This document shows, piece after piece, positions 1 to 7,040 of a stretch of 64,000 bases of DNA. Origin of the DNA: Lysobacterales bacterium (lineage in GTDB: Bacteria; Pseudomonadota; Gammaproteobacteria; Xanthomonadales; Ahniellaceae). The stretch's first letter is position 1; each line of letters starts with the position of its first letter. A program made the position numbers and the translations under genes. The notes below the pieces were generated by a model. That model worked only from the letters and a program-made list of their open reading frames with translations. It had not been told where the DNA came from and did no database searches. The stretch spans positions 620,001 through 684,000 of the forward strand of contig JADJCM010000001.1 of the NCBI GenBank assembly GCA_016703225.1, read 5' to 3'.

Positions 1-30
1 TTGAACCGCGACGACGCGCGAGCCGCCAGC

Positions 31-450
31 TCATCGCATACGCCACGGATCGATCACCGCCACGTCGGCGGCCAGGAACGCGCTGGCATCGCGCGTGGCT
101 ACGGCGAAGCCATGCGCGACGGCGATCGCTGCGATGTAGCCGTCCGGTGTGGGAAAACCCTTGCCAGCCGCCCTGGCCTTGGCAGCCAAGGGCGCATAAC
201 AGCGCGCCGCCTCGGCATCGAACGGCAGCACGCGTTGCCCGAACAATTCAAGCAATCCATCCAAGGTACCCGCCAGTGCATCCTTGCGCCGACCGCTGGG
301 CAAAGTACCGATGCCATACAACAGCTCGGCCAGCGTCACGCTGGACAGGTACAGCGTCTCGTCGGCCTGGTCATTCAGCCACGCCGTAACGGCTGCATCG
401 GCCGCGGGCTTCATGGCTTCGGACACGACATTGGTATCGAGCACGATCAT
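31..450 (-). CDS. vapC: VapC/FitB-like PIN-domain toxin
   Basis: 139-residue PIN-domain ribonuclease, the toxin of a type II toxin-antitoxin pair. The PIN acidic residues are all present: D5 in the opening LDTNV motif, E42 in TLAEL, D103 in TPDGYIAA and D121 in TRDASAF; together they would hold the metal ions used to cut RNA. Its start overlaps the stop of the upstream antitoxin gene by four bases, so the two are translationally coupled. Family members cut tRNA or other structured RNA; the target here cannot be told from sequence. The TPDGYIAAIA spacing resembles the FitB branch. The gene looks intact, so the module is probably functional. Confidence 0.9.
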   Translation of the reverse strand: MIVLDTNVVSEAMKPAADAAVTAWLNDQADETLYLSSVTLAELLYGIGTLPSGRRKDALAGTLDGLLELFGQRVLPFDAEAARCYAPLAAKARAAGKGFPTPDGYIAAIAVAHGFAVATRDASAFLAADVAVIDPWRMR

Positions 451-695
451 TCGAAGCGCATCGGCTCGGCGGGTGTCCGGTCGCGCTTGAACACCGCGAG
501 ATCCTTGTCCTTCAAACCGACGCGACGACCGAGCTTGCGCAGCGCGTCGCCCATGCGGACCCGCTCGACGGGCTTGACGGCGCTTTCCAGGATGCTGCGG
601 ACTTCCGCCTCCGTGCTGCGGCCGTGCAGGGCAGCTCGCACACGCAGGGCGCGGTGAACCTCATCCGGAACATTGCGAACAGTGAGGATCGGCAT
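447..695 (-). CDS. vapB: VapB/FitA-like ribbon-helix-helix antitoxin
   Basis: 82-residue antitoxin of the PIN toxin encoded immediately downstream. The N-terminal half (strand ILTVRNVP, then two helices around RALRVRAALHGRSTEAEVR) is a typical Arc/MetJ ribbon-helix-helix DNA-binding fold. The C-terminal half is charged and would wrap the toxin. The ATG at 695 is preferred: it begins the family-typical MPILTVRN and has GGTGA about six bases upstream. An in-frame GTG at 704 is the alternative. The stop overlaps the toxin start by four bases. The gene is probably autoregulated through the direct repeats at 724-752. Confidence 0.85.
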   Translation of the reverse strand: MPILTVRNVPDEVHRALRVRAALHGRSTEAEVRSILESAVKPVERVRMGDALRKLGRRVGLKDKDLAVFKRDRTPAEPMRFE

Positions 696-723
696 CTCAT
701 TCACCCGACGGGCATGGCAGCAA

Positions 724-759
724 TGCAGTCATCTTAGGCAACTGCAGTCATCGCTACAA
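724..759 (-). promoter_or_regulatory. vapBC promoter with two direct-repeat operator sites
   Basis: On the minus strand, TTGTAG (759-754), a 17-base spacer and TAAGAT (736-731) form a plausible sigma-70 promoter reading toward vapB. The ten-base word GATGACTGCA occurs twice exactly 19 bases apart (plus-strand positions 724-733 and 743-752). One copy lies inside the spacer and the other overlaps the -10 and start region. This is the expected layout for co-operative binding by a ribbon-helix-helix antitoxin. The repeat is seen directly; its role as operator is inferred. Confidence 0.5.
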
Positions 760-855
760 GGTCGCCACGGGGCCGGCTACAAGAATGGCAACGCTGGGCG
801 CCAGCGTGCCTTTCGGCACTGCCGGTAACGGGCGCGCCGGGCTCTGATCGAAGCC

Positions 856-1704
856 ATGGTTTCGCTGTCGCAACGCACCGCTTCCCGCTGGGTCCGCTGG
901 ATCTGGGTGCTCGTGCTCGCCTGTCCGCTGGCGGCACTGGCCGGCGACGAGCCCTTGCGCGTGGTCTTCGTCGGCAACAGCTACACCTACACCAACGATC
1001 TGCCGGCGCTGTTTCGCGCTCTGGTGCACAGCCAGAATCCACAGCGCGAAGTCACGACCGAGGCCTTCGTCACCCCCGGCGGCTATCTCAATGAGCGCTG
1101 GCGCGAGGGTGCGGTGCAGCAGTACCTGCAGTCGCACCGGGTAGACGTGCTGGTGCTGCAGGAGGCGGGTGGCTGGCTGCGCTGCGCCGACCATCCTTCG
1201 CTGCGCACCACGTTTGCCTGCACCGACAGCCTGCGCACGCACAAGCGCTACGCCAAATTCGCGGCGCGGCTCGGCATCCGCACCGTGCTTTTCGGCACCT
1301 GGGGCGCGGACGCCCGCGAGCAGGCCGCAATCAGCCGCGTGCTGCGCCGCCTGTCGCGAGCGACCGCCGCGGTGCCGGCCGACGCCGGTGCGGCCATCCT
1401 GCAACTGCGCAAGCTCGATGCGCAGCGAACGCCGTTCAGCGACCGCTGGCTGCACCCGACGCCGGATACCTCGATGCTGGTTGCGATCATGCTCTATGCC
1501 GCGATCGAGGGCTGGCTGCCCGCCGCCAACGCGATCACGCTCGAGCAGCCGCTGATCGCGGCGCATGCCCGGCCCGATGCACAGGTGCCACTGTCGATGC
1601 AGTACAGCACCCTGCCGCGCAAGCACCACGCCGCCTTCAGCGCCGAGACAATGGCGGCGCTGCGGCGTGCCGCCGAGCTCGCCCTGGCGGAGCGTTCACA
1701 CTGA
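856..1704 (+). CDS. Secreted SGNH-hydrolase-like protein of unknown substrate
   Basis: 282-residue exported protein. A signal peptide covers about residues 1-29 (cationic start, hydrophobic VLVLACPLAALA, then AG). The mature protein opens with RVVFVGNSYTYTND, which resembles the block-I GNS nucleophile region of SGNH/GDSL hydrolases such as the DUF4886 group. The block LVLQEAGG follows, and near the C-terminus DRWLHPT could supply the catalytic Asp/His. Substrate is unknown; the family cleaves esters on lipids or polysaccharides. It overlaps the convergent pgpA 3' end by nine bases and has no co-directional partner. The fold call is moderate and the function is not assigned. Confidence 0.6.
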   Translation: MVSLSQRTASRWVRWIWVLVLACPLAALAGDEPLRVVFVGNSYTYTNDLPALFRALVHSQNPQREVTTEAFVTPGGYLNERWREGAVQQYLQSHRVDVLVLQEAGGWLRCADHPSLRTTFACTDSLRTHKRYAKFAARLGIRTVLFGTWGADAREQAAISRVLRRLSRATAAVPADAGAAILQLRKLDAQRTPFSDRWLHPTPDTSMLVAIMLYAAIEGWLPAANAITLEQPLIAAHARPDAQVPLSMQYSTLPRKHHAAFSAETMAALRRAAELALAERSH

Positions 1705-2214
1705 TCGGCAGCACTGCGCCAGCCACGGCAGCGCGCACAGCATCAGCGCCGAGTAGACGCCGGCGATGGCGTCGTCGGCCATCGCGCCAAAACCGCCGTG
1801 CAGCTCGCGGTCGGCCCACGATGCCGGCCACGGCTTGAGGATGTCGGTGAACCGGAAGGCGAGGAACGCGGCCAGCAATTCCAGCCACAGCGGCGGCGCA
1901 TAGCCGAGCAGCGGCCACAACGTCAGCGCCGGCAGCAGCGTGATCCAGGTGCCGACCCACTCGTCGACCACGACCACGCCGGGGTCCTCGATGCCGATCT
2001 CGCGGATCACCCAATCGGCGGCGCGCACACCGAGCCCGAACATGATCACTGCGGCCACGAGCAGCGCCACCCAGCCGAACGGGCGCAGCGCCAGGTACGC
2101 CAGCAATGCCGCAGCGGTGCCGGCGGTGCCCGGTGCGAACGGCGACAGGCCGGAACCAAAGCCGCTCGCGAGCCAGCCCCAGGGGTGGCGCAGCAACTCA
2201 TGCTTGGCGCGCAT
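1696..2214 (-). CDS. pgpA: Phosphatidylglycerophosphatase A
   Basis: 172-residue inner-membrane phosphatase that removes the phosphate from phosphatidylglycerophosphate to make phosphatidylglycerol. The N-terminal GSGLSPFAPGTAGT motif and the conserved VVVDEWVGTWIT motif are characteristic of PgpA, as is FRFTDILKPWPA in the C-terminal half. Several hydrophobic helices are present. The ATG at 2214 is chosen because it begins MRAKHELLRHPWGW, matching family length; upstream codons in frame lie inside thiL. It overlaps the thiL stop by 17 bases, implying coupling. It is the last gene of the rib-thi block and faces the SGNH gene tail to tail. Confidence 0.93.
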   Translation of the reverse strand: MRAKHELLRHPWGWLASGFGSGLSPFAPGTAGTAAALLAYLALRPFGWVALLVAAVIMFGLGVRAADWVIREIGIEDPGVVVVDEWVGTWITLLPALTLWPLLGYAPPLWLELLAAFLAFRFTDILKPWPASWADRELHGGFGAMADDAIAGVYSALMLCALPWLAQCCRSV

Positions 2215-3223
2215 CGTCGCCTCCGAAGTGGTTGTAGCCGGTTCGTCGGCAGAAGTGGGTACTGCCGTCGGCTTCGACCACGTCGACACCGGACCCGACC
2301 GTGACCTCGCCGATCTCGGTCAGCGGCAGTGCCAGCGACGCCAGCCGCTCGCGCGCCTCCGCAAGCCGCGCCGCGGGCACGGTGAAGGCGAGCAAGTAGT
2401 CGTCGCCGCCGCCGAGCGCGAGGTCGATGACAGCGCTGGCGTCGAGGCCAAGCGTGGCACCGAGCGCGAGCGGCGGATGCGGGATACGCACGAGTTCGAG
2501 GCGGATACCGACCGCACTCGCCGCGGCGATATGGCCGAGATCGGCGAGCAGGCCATCGGAGACATCGATGCAGGCGCTGGCGACGCCGTGCAGCGCCTGC
2601 CCGAGTGCGAGCTGCGGTTCGGGCCGATCGAGGCGCGCGATGCAATGCGCATGGCGCGGGTCTGCGCGCTGACCTTGCTGGATGGCGGCCAGCCCCATCG
2701 CAGCTTCGCCGGGCACGCCGGCAATGCAGACGCGATCACCCACTCGCGCGCCATCGCGGCGCAGCGCCGTGCCCGCAGCGACGGCGCCGAGCGCGGTCAC
2801 GGTGATCGCCAACGGCCCGCGTGTGGTATCGCCACCGACCAGTTCGACGCCGCTCATTTTCGCAAGCGTCGCGAAACCATGGCCGAAGCGCTCGACCCAG
2901 GCGGCATCGTGATCGGGCAGGGTCAGTGCCAACAGTGCCCACTGCGCGTTCGCACCCATCGCCGCGAGGTCGGACAGATTCACCGCGAGCGCTTTCCAGC
3001 CGATCGCGAAGGCGTCGGTGTCGGCCGGAAAATGACGGCCGCCGAGCAGCGTGTCGCAGACCGCGACCAGATGCCGCCCGGGCGCGGGCACCAGCACCGC
3101 GCCATCGTCGCCGATGCCGAGCAGCACGTCTTCGCGGCCAGCGCGCTGCGTCGCTGCAAGTCGCCGGATCAGTGCGAATTCGTCGGCGGGCGCGGCCACA
3201 TCAGCGGCGGTATTCGCTGCCAC
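2198..3223 (-). CDS. thiL: Thiamine-monophosphate kinase
   Basis: 341-residue kinase that phosphorylates thiamine monophosphate with ATP to give thiamine pyrophosphate, the active cofactor. The family motifs are clear: N-terminal DEFALIRRLA, the nucleotide-binding GIGDDGAVL, then DTLLGGRHFP, the helix AVNLSDLAAMGA, GGDTTRGP, and a C-terminal GGGDDYLLAFTV. Length matches ThiL (about 325-350). It overlaps nusB upstream by 23 bases and pgpA downstream by 17 bases; this nusB-thiL-pgpA order is common in proteobacteria. The protein is cytosolic. Confidence 0.96.
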   Translation of the reverse strand: MAANTAADVAAPADEFALIRRLAATQRAGREDVLLGIGDDGAVLVPAPGRHLVAVCDTLLGGRHFPADTDAFAIGWKALAVNLSDLAAMGANAQWALLALTLPDHDAAWVERFGHGFATLAKMSGVELVGGDTTRGPLAITVTALGAVAAGTALRRDGARVGDRVCIAGVPGEAAMGLAAIQQGQRADPRHAHCIARLDRPEPQLALGQALHGVASACIDVSDGLLADLGHIAAASAVGIRLELVRIPHPPLALGATLGLDASAVIDLALGGGDDYLLAFTVPAARLAEARERLASLALPLTEIGEVTVGSGVDVVEADGSTHFCRRTGYNHFGGDDARQA

Positions 3224-3656
3224 GCACGGCGCGCGCGAGTTTGTCGAGGACGCCGTTGACGTAGGTATGGCCGAAGTCGGCGCCGAAGCGCTTGGTGGTC
3301 TCGATCGCCTCGTTGATGACGACGCGATAGGGCACGTCGAGGCGGTGGATCAGTTCGTAGGCGGCGAGGCGCAGCACCGCGCGCTCGATCGGGTCGACTG
3401 CGGCGATGGTGCGGTCGAGGTGCGGGCCGATCGCCGCGTCGAGTTCGGCGCAGCGCCGCTCGATGTTGACCAGCAGGTCCTCGAAGTAGTCGAGGTCGGC
3501 GATCTCCATCTCCTGCTCATGCTTGAACTGCTCGATGATGCCGCGCATGTCGGTGCCCGACACCTGCCAGGCATAAGTCGCCTGCAGCGCGCGGCGGCGT
3601 GCACGACTGCGCGCGGCCAGGTCGACTCCCTCGGGACGAGCGTGACGCTCGCTCAT
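3201..3656 (-). CDS. nusB: Transcription antitermination factor NusB
   Basis: 151-residue all-helical RNA-binding protein. With NusE (S10) it binds boxA in rRNA leader transcripts and helps RNA polymerase avoid premature termination. The signature helices are visible: RARRRALQATYAWQ at residues 18-31, ERAVLRLAAYEL around 90, VVINEAIETTKRFG around 110 and the C-terminal TYVNGVLDKLAR. The start codon overlaps the ribH stop by four bases (ATGA), and the 3' end overlaps thiL by 23 bases, so ribH-nusB-thiL are coupled. Confidence 0.95.
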   Translation of the reverse strand: MSERHARPEGVDLAARSRARRRALQATYAWQVSGTDMRGIIEQFKHEQEMEIADLDYFEDLLVNIERRCAELDAAIGPHLDRTIAAVDPIERAVLRLAAYELIHRLDVPYRVVINEAIETTKRFGADFGHTYVNGVLDKLARAVRGSEYRR

Positions 3657-4246
3657 CGACGCGGTCCCGGGCGCAGACCGCCGGCGAACTCGTCGAGCAG
3701 GCCGTCGAGTTCGCCATCGAGGTCGAAGTCTTCGGGCAACAGGCTGCGGATCAGGCCGGCGGTATCGAGCGCGGCCAGCGCCGCTTCCTCGCCCTTGTGG
3801 CCGTGTTCGCCGCCGCAGCGCGCCAGCGCCTGGCCAACGTTCTCGACCGCGAGCACGCCATTGGCGACACTGATGCCCGACTTCAGCGCCACGTCCATCA
3901 GCGCCCGCGCCGACTCGTTGACGATGACATCGAAGTGCGCAGTTTCGCCGCGGATGATGCAGCCGAGCGCGATGATCGCGTCGATTTCGCCGGAGTCGGC
4001 CATCGCCTGCACCACCTGCGGCACTTCCCAGGCGCCGGCGACGCGCGCCAGCACCACGTCGTCGCCGCGCACATCGTGCGCCGCCAGCGTGCGCAACGCG
4101 CCTTCGAGCAGGGCATCGACGATGTCGGCATTGAAGCGTGCCGCAACGATGCCGACGCGCAACACGCCTTCGGCAGGCTCGACGCGCGAAAGCTTGAAGC
4201 GCGCCAGGTTGATCGGCTTGGCTCGCGAAACAGGATGGGACGGCAT
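3653..4246 (-). CDS. ribH: 6,7-dimethyl-8-ribityllumazine synthase
   Basis: 197-residue enzyme that condenses 5-amino-6-ribitylaminouracil with dihydroxybutanone phosphate, the penultimate step of riboflavin synthesis. Family motifs are VGIVAARFNADIVDAL near residue 31, GAWEVPQVVQ, the LGCIIRGETAHFD loop with the catalytic His, and SVANGVLAVENVGQAL. At 197 residues it is longer than the usual 150-160: about 25 extra residues precede the core, and an acidic tail rich in D, E and L follows it. It lies 43 bases downstream of ribBA and its stop overlaps the nusB start. Confidence 0.95.
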   Translation of the reverse strand: MPSHPVSRAKPINLARFKLSRVEPAEGVLRVGIVAARFNADIVDALLEGALRTLAAHDVRGDDVVLARVAGAWEVPQVVQAMADSGEIDAIIALGCIIRGETAHFDVIVNESARALMDVALKSGISVANGVLAVENVGQALARCGGEHGHKGEEAALAALDTAGLIRSLLPEDFDLDGELDGLLDEFAGGLRPGPRR

Positions 4247-4289
4247 GGACAGACCTCGGGCCGCGCGACGCTGTCAGCGGGCGGGCCGA

Positions 4290-5384
4290 TCAAGATTCGG
4301 GGGGCGCACAGTCTACCACTTCGAGTCCGAAGCCCGAGAGGCCGAGGAATCGGCGCTGGGTGCCGATCACGCGCAGGCGGCGCACGCCGAGGTCGGCGAG
4401 GATCTGCGCGCCAAGCCCGCTCTGGCGCCAGTCGCTGGCCGCGGCCGGTGCCGGCAACGCGGCCTCGGTCAGGCGCGCGAACTCGGCCTCGGGATCGCGA
4501 TGGTCACCGAGCAGCACGAACACGCCGCGACCCTCCTGCGCGATTGTCGCCAGCGCCTTCTCGGCGGAAATGCCGAGGTCTTCGCGATCGAGCATGAGCA
4601 CATCGACCAGCAGGTTCTTCACATGCACGCGCACCGGCGTCACCGTGTCCGCGTCGACGCTGCCGCGCACCAGCGCGTAGTGCAGGCCGGAACCAAACCG
4701 GTCGCGATAGGCGACCAGCCGGAACGCGCCGTGGCGGGTCTCCACCTCGCGCTCGAACACGCGCGTGAACGTCGCCTCGGTGTGGGCGCGATATCGGATC
4801 AGGTCGGCGATGGTGCCGATCTTCAGACCATGCCGCGCCGCGTACTGCTCGAGCTCGGGCCGCCGCGCCATGGTGCCGTCGGCGCTCATGATCTCGACGA
4901 TCACGCCGGCGGGCTCGAGACCCGCGAGCAGCGCCAGATCGACCGCCGCCTCGGTGTGACCGGCGCGCATCAGCACGCCACCCGGTTGCGCCTGCAGCGG
5001 GAACACGTGTCCGGGCTGGTGCAGGTCGTCAGGTTTCGCGTTCGCGCGCACCGCGGTGCGGATGGTGTGGGCGCGGTCGTAGGCGGAAATGCCGGTGCTG
5101 ACGCCCTCGGCGGCCTCGATCGAGACGGTGAACGCGGTGCGGTGACGCGAGGCGTTGTCCTGCACCATCGGCGGCAGACGCAGCTGCTTGCAGCGTTCGG
5201 CGGTCAGCGACAGGCAGATCAGGCCGCGCGCCTCGCGTGCCATGAAGTTGATGTCCTCGGGCCGCACCAGTTCCGCGGCCATGAGCAGGTCGCCCTCGTT
5301 CTCGCGATCCTCGTCGTCGAGCATGACGATCATGCGGCCGGCGCGGATCTCGTCGATCAGTTCGGGAATCGGGCTGAAACTCAT
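4290..5384 (-). CDS. ribBA: 3,4-dihydroxy-2-butanone-4-phosphate synthase with degenerate GTP cyclohydrolase II domain
   Basis: 364 residues. The N-terminal domain (about 1-200) is a complete RibB: the acidic loop DDEDRENEGDL near residue 23, EGVSTGISAYDRA and the late GHTEAAVDL are present. It makes dihydroxybutanone phosphate from ribulose 5-phosphate. The C-terminal domain (about 205-355) is RibA-shaped, but the zinc-binding cysteine cluster of true GTP cyclohydrolase II is absent: the segment that should read roughly HSECLTGD is HVKNLLVDV, and the following CxC is missing. GTP cyclohydrolase activity is therefore unlikely, and a separate ribA elsewhere would be needed. It starts 107 bases from the divergent CNB gene. 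Confidence 0.93.
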   Translation of the reverse strand: MSFSPIPELIDEIRAGRMIVMLDDEDRENEGDLLMAAELVRPEDINFMAREARGLICLSLTAERCKQLRLPPMVQDNASRHRTAFTVSIEAAEGVSTGISAYDRAHTIRTAVRANAKPDDLHQPGHVFPLQAQPGGVLMRAGHTEAAVDLALLAGLEPAGVIVEIMSADGTMARRPELEQYAARHGLKIGTIADLIRYRAHTEATFTRVFEREVETRHGAFRLVAYRDRFGSGLHYALVRGSVDADTVTPVRVHVKNLLVDVLMLDREDLGISAEKALATIAQEGRGVFVLLGDHRDPEAEFARLTEAALPAPAAASDWRQSGLGAQILADLGVRRLRVIGTQRRFLGLSGFGLEVVDCAPPES

Positions 5385-5491
5385 GGCGGGCTGACCTGTC
5401 GGGGCGCGAAGGATAGCCGGCGACCGGGCAGGATCGTTAGGATCGACGGCGCGCCCCGGCGGCGCCCCCGATTCGACTCTTGGACACCCTG

Positions 5492-6349
5492 ATGGCCACC
5501 ATCGACCTGCTGCGCTCCATTCCGATGTTTGCCGGCCTCAGCGAAGACGACCTGTCCGCGCTCTCTGCCGCAGTCGTGGCGCGCGAGTTCAAAGCCGGCA
5601 AGATGATCTTCGCGCTCGGCGACACCGGCGATGCCATGTACATCGTCGACCGCGGCGACGTGAACATCCACCTGCCCGGGCAGAACTCACAACGCATTTC
5701 GCTCAAGGACGTAAGCCGCGGCGAATACTTCGGCGAACTGGCGCTGTTCGACCAGAAGCCGCGCAGCGCGAGCGCGGTCGCGACCAGCGACACGCAGCTG
5801 CTGGAACTGCAGCACGACACCCTGGCCAACTACCTGCAACGCCGCCCGGCCGCGGCGATGGCGATCCTGCGCACGATGAGCGAGCGCCTGCGCGAAACCA
5901 ACGAGTTGCTCTCCGCGCGCGCCGCGAAAAACGTCGACGCCGAGTTCGACAAGAACCTGTCCTGGAGCGACCGCCTCGCCGACCAGGTCGCCGAGCTCAA
6001 CGGCTCCTGGGCCTTCATCCTGTTCCTGCTGCTGCTGACCGCAGCCTGGTGCACGGTCAACGTGCTCGACGTGTTGCCGAAACCGCTCGATCCCTACCCG
6101 TTCCAGTTCTTCAACCTCGCGCTCGCGATCCTGGTCGGCCTGCAGGGCCCGCTCATCGTCATGAGCCAGAACCGCCAGTCGCTCAAGGACCGCGCCCGCG
6201 CCGAGACCGACTACAAGGTCAACCTCAAGAACGAAGTGAACATCGAAACCCTGATGCGCGAACTCGCCGAGTTCCGCAACGAATCCCGCGGCGTCTCCAT
6301 CCACCAGGACGACCGCCGCGGCACCACCGCGGATGCGACGGAGGGTTAA
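5492..6349 (+). CDS. Cyclic-nucleotide-binding domain fused to DUF1003 membrane domain
   Basis: 285 residues. Residues about 1-120 form a cNMP-binding (CAP-like) beta barrel; the phosphate-binding cassette is recognisable as YFGELALFDQKPRSASA, the Gly-Glu-Leu...Arg-Ser-Ala pattern of ligand-competent domains. A helix linker leads to DUF1003 (about 155-260) with two membrane segments, GSWAFILFLLLLTAAW and FFNLALAILVGLQGPLIVM, the latter followed by the family SQNRQSLKDR motif. A charged tail ends the protein. The ATG at 5492 begins MATIDLLRSIPMF; a TTG at 5480 is an alternative. It reads opposite to the rib operon and converges on the DUF4276 gene, 43 bases away. Function unknown; a nucleotide-gated membrane role is inferred. 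Confidence 0.85.
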   Translation: MATIDLLRSIPMFAGLSEDDLSALSAAVVAREFKAGKMIFALGDTGDAMYIVDRGDVNIHLPGQNSQRISLKDVSRGEYFGELALFDQKPRSASAVATSDTQLLELQHDTLANYLQRRPAAAMAILRTMSERLRETNELLSARAAKNVDAEFDKNLSWSDRLADQVAELNGSWAFILFLLLLTAAWCTVNVLDVLPKPLDPYPFQFFNLALAILVGLQGPLIVMSQNRQSLKDRARAETDYKVNLKNEVNIETLMRELAEFRNESRGVSIHQDDRRGTTADATEG

Positions 6350-6392
6350 CGCAGCCCCGGCCCGATTCCATCCGTCCAGCATGCCCGAACCG

Positions 6393-7040
6393 TCAACTGC
6401 CACCCCATGCTTCCATCATGCGTATCCATGCATCGAACTGCTGGCATTGCCGACGGATGCAGTCCAGACCGATTGCTTCGGCGATGACCGGACCATGCTC
6501 TGGTTTGCTGTACGTTCCCTCTGGAAATGCTGCCAATATTCGCTTCGATGGCGCCGTTTCTCGGTTGTTGTTGATCTCTTCTGGCGTCGAAAACTGCGAA
6601 CGGATCGCGACCAGCGCCTGGCGAACGCGATCGTTCCATCCGTCTAGCACGTACTGGAACTTCTCTACATCGGAGAACAGCAGTCCTTCGAACTCGTGCA
6701 TCTGAACATACGGAGACACGAACCTTCGATCGAAACCGGCGACGTGGCTTGCGACGCAATCGACAATGGCTTGCTCCAATGCCTGACGCGTTCGGCCACC
6801 CGAATCCTGGAACCCGTAGTAATCGACCAGCGTCGTGAGTCGATCCGAAGCGTGATACTCGTGCGAGATGAATCGCGCGAGCCTCTCGACCGTGACTCGC
6901 CCACCGCGATGCCGTCCGGAAGGTGCCTGCACGAGGACTGGGTAGGCATTCACGCCGTGATTGAGCAGGTGCGGCGTAAGGCATGACTTGACGAACTCGA
7001 CCTCCGTCACGCCTTCACACACGATGCACACCCGAATCAA
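6393..7040 (-). CDS. DUF4276 family protein, Toprim-like, partner of the upstream AAA ATPase
   Basis: 215 residues from a TTG start whose bases overlap the ATPase stop (TTGA), so the two genes are translationally coupled. This start gives IRVCIVCEGVTEVEF at the N-terminus, as DUF4276 proteins begin. E9 and E13 in CEGVTE, D73 in LVDYYGF and D79 resemble the acidic set of Toprim nucleases such as the OLD, RloB and AbiLii groups. The family block HEFEGLLFSD lies at residues 115-124. A possible start at 7103 lies wholly inside the ATPase gene and is less likely. No biochemical activity is established by the sequence; a metal-dependent nuclease is the working inference. Confidence 0.82.
   Translation of the reverse strand: MIRVCIVCEGVTEVEFVKSCLTPHLLNHGVNAYPVLVQAPSGRHRGGRVTVERLARFISHEYHASDRLTTLVDYYGFQDSGGRTRQALEQAIVDCVASHVAGFDRRFVSPYVQMHEFEGLLFSDVEKFQYVLDGWNDRVRQALVAIRSQFSTPEEINNNRETAPSKRILAAFPEGTYSKPEHGPVIAEAIGLDCIRRQCQQFDAWIRMMEAWGGS

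Noticed and set aside
3051..5492. 813-codon open frame on the plus strand over nusB-ribH-ribBA
   Set aside because: It is antisense to five well-supported genes; its translation is Arg/Ala/His-rich without domains, an artefact of high GC content.
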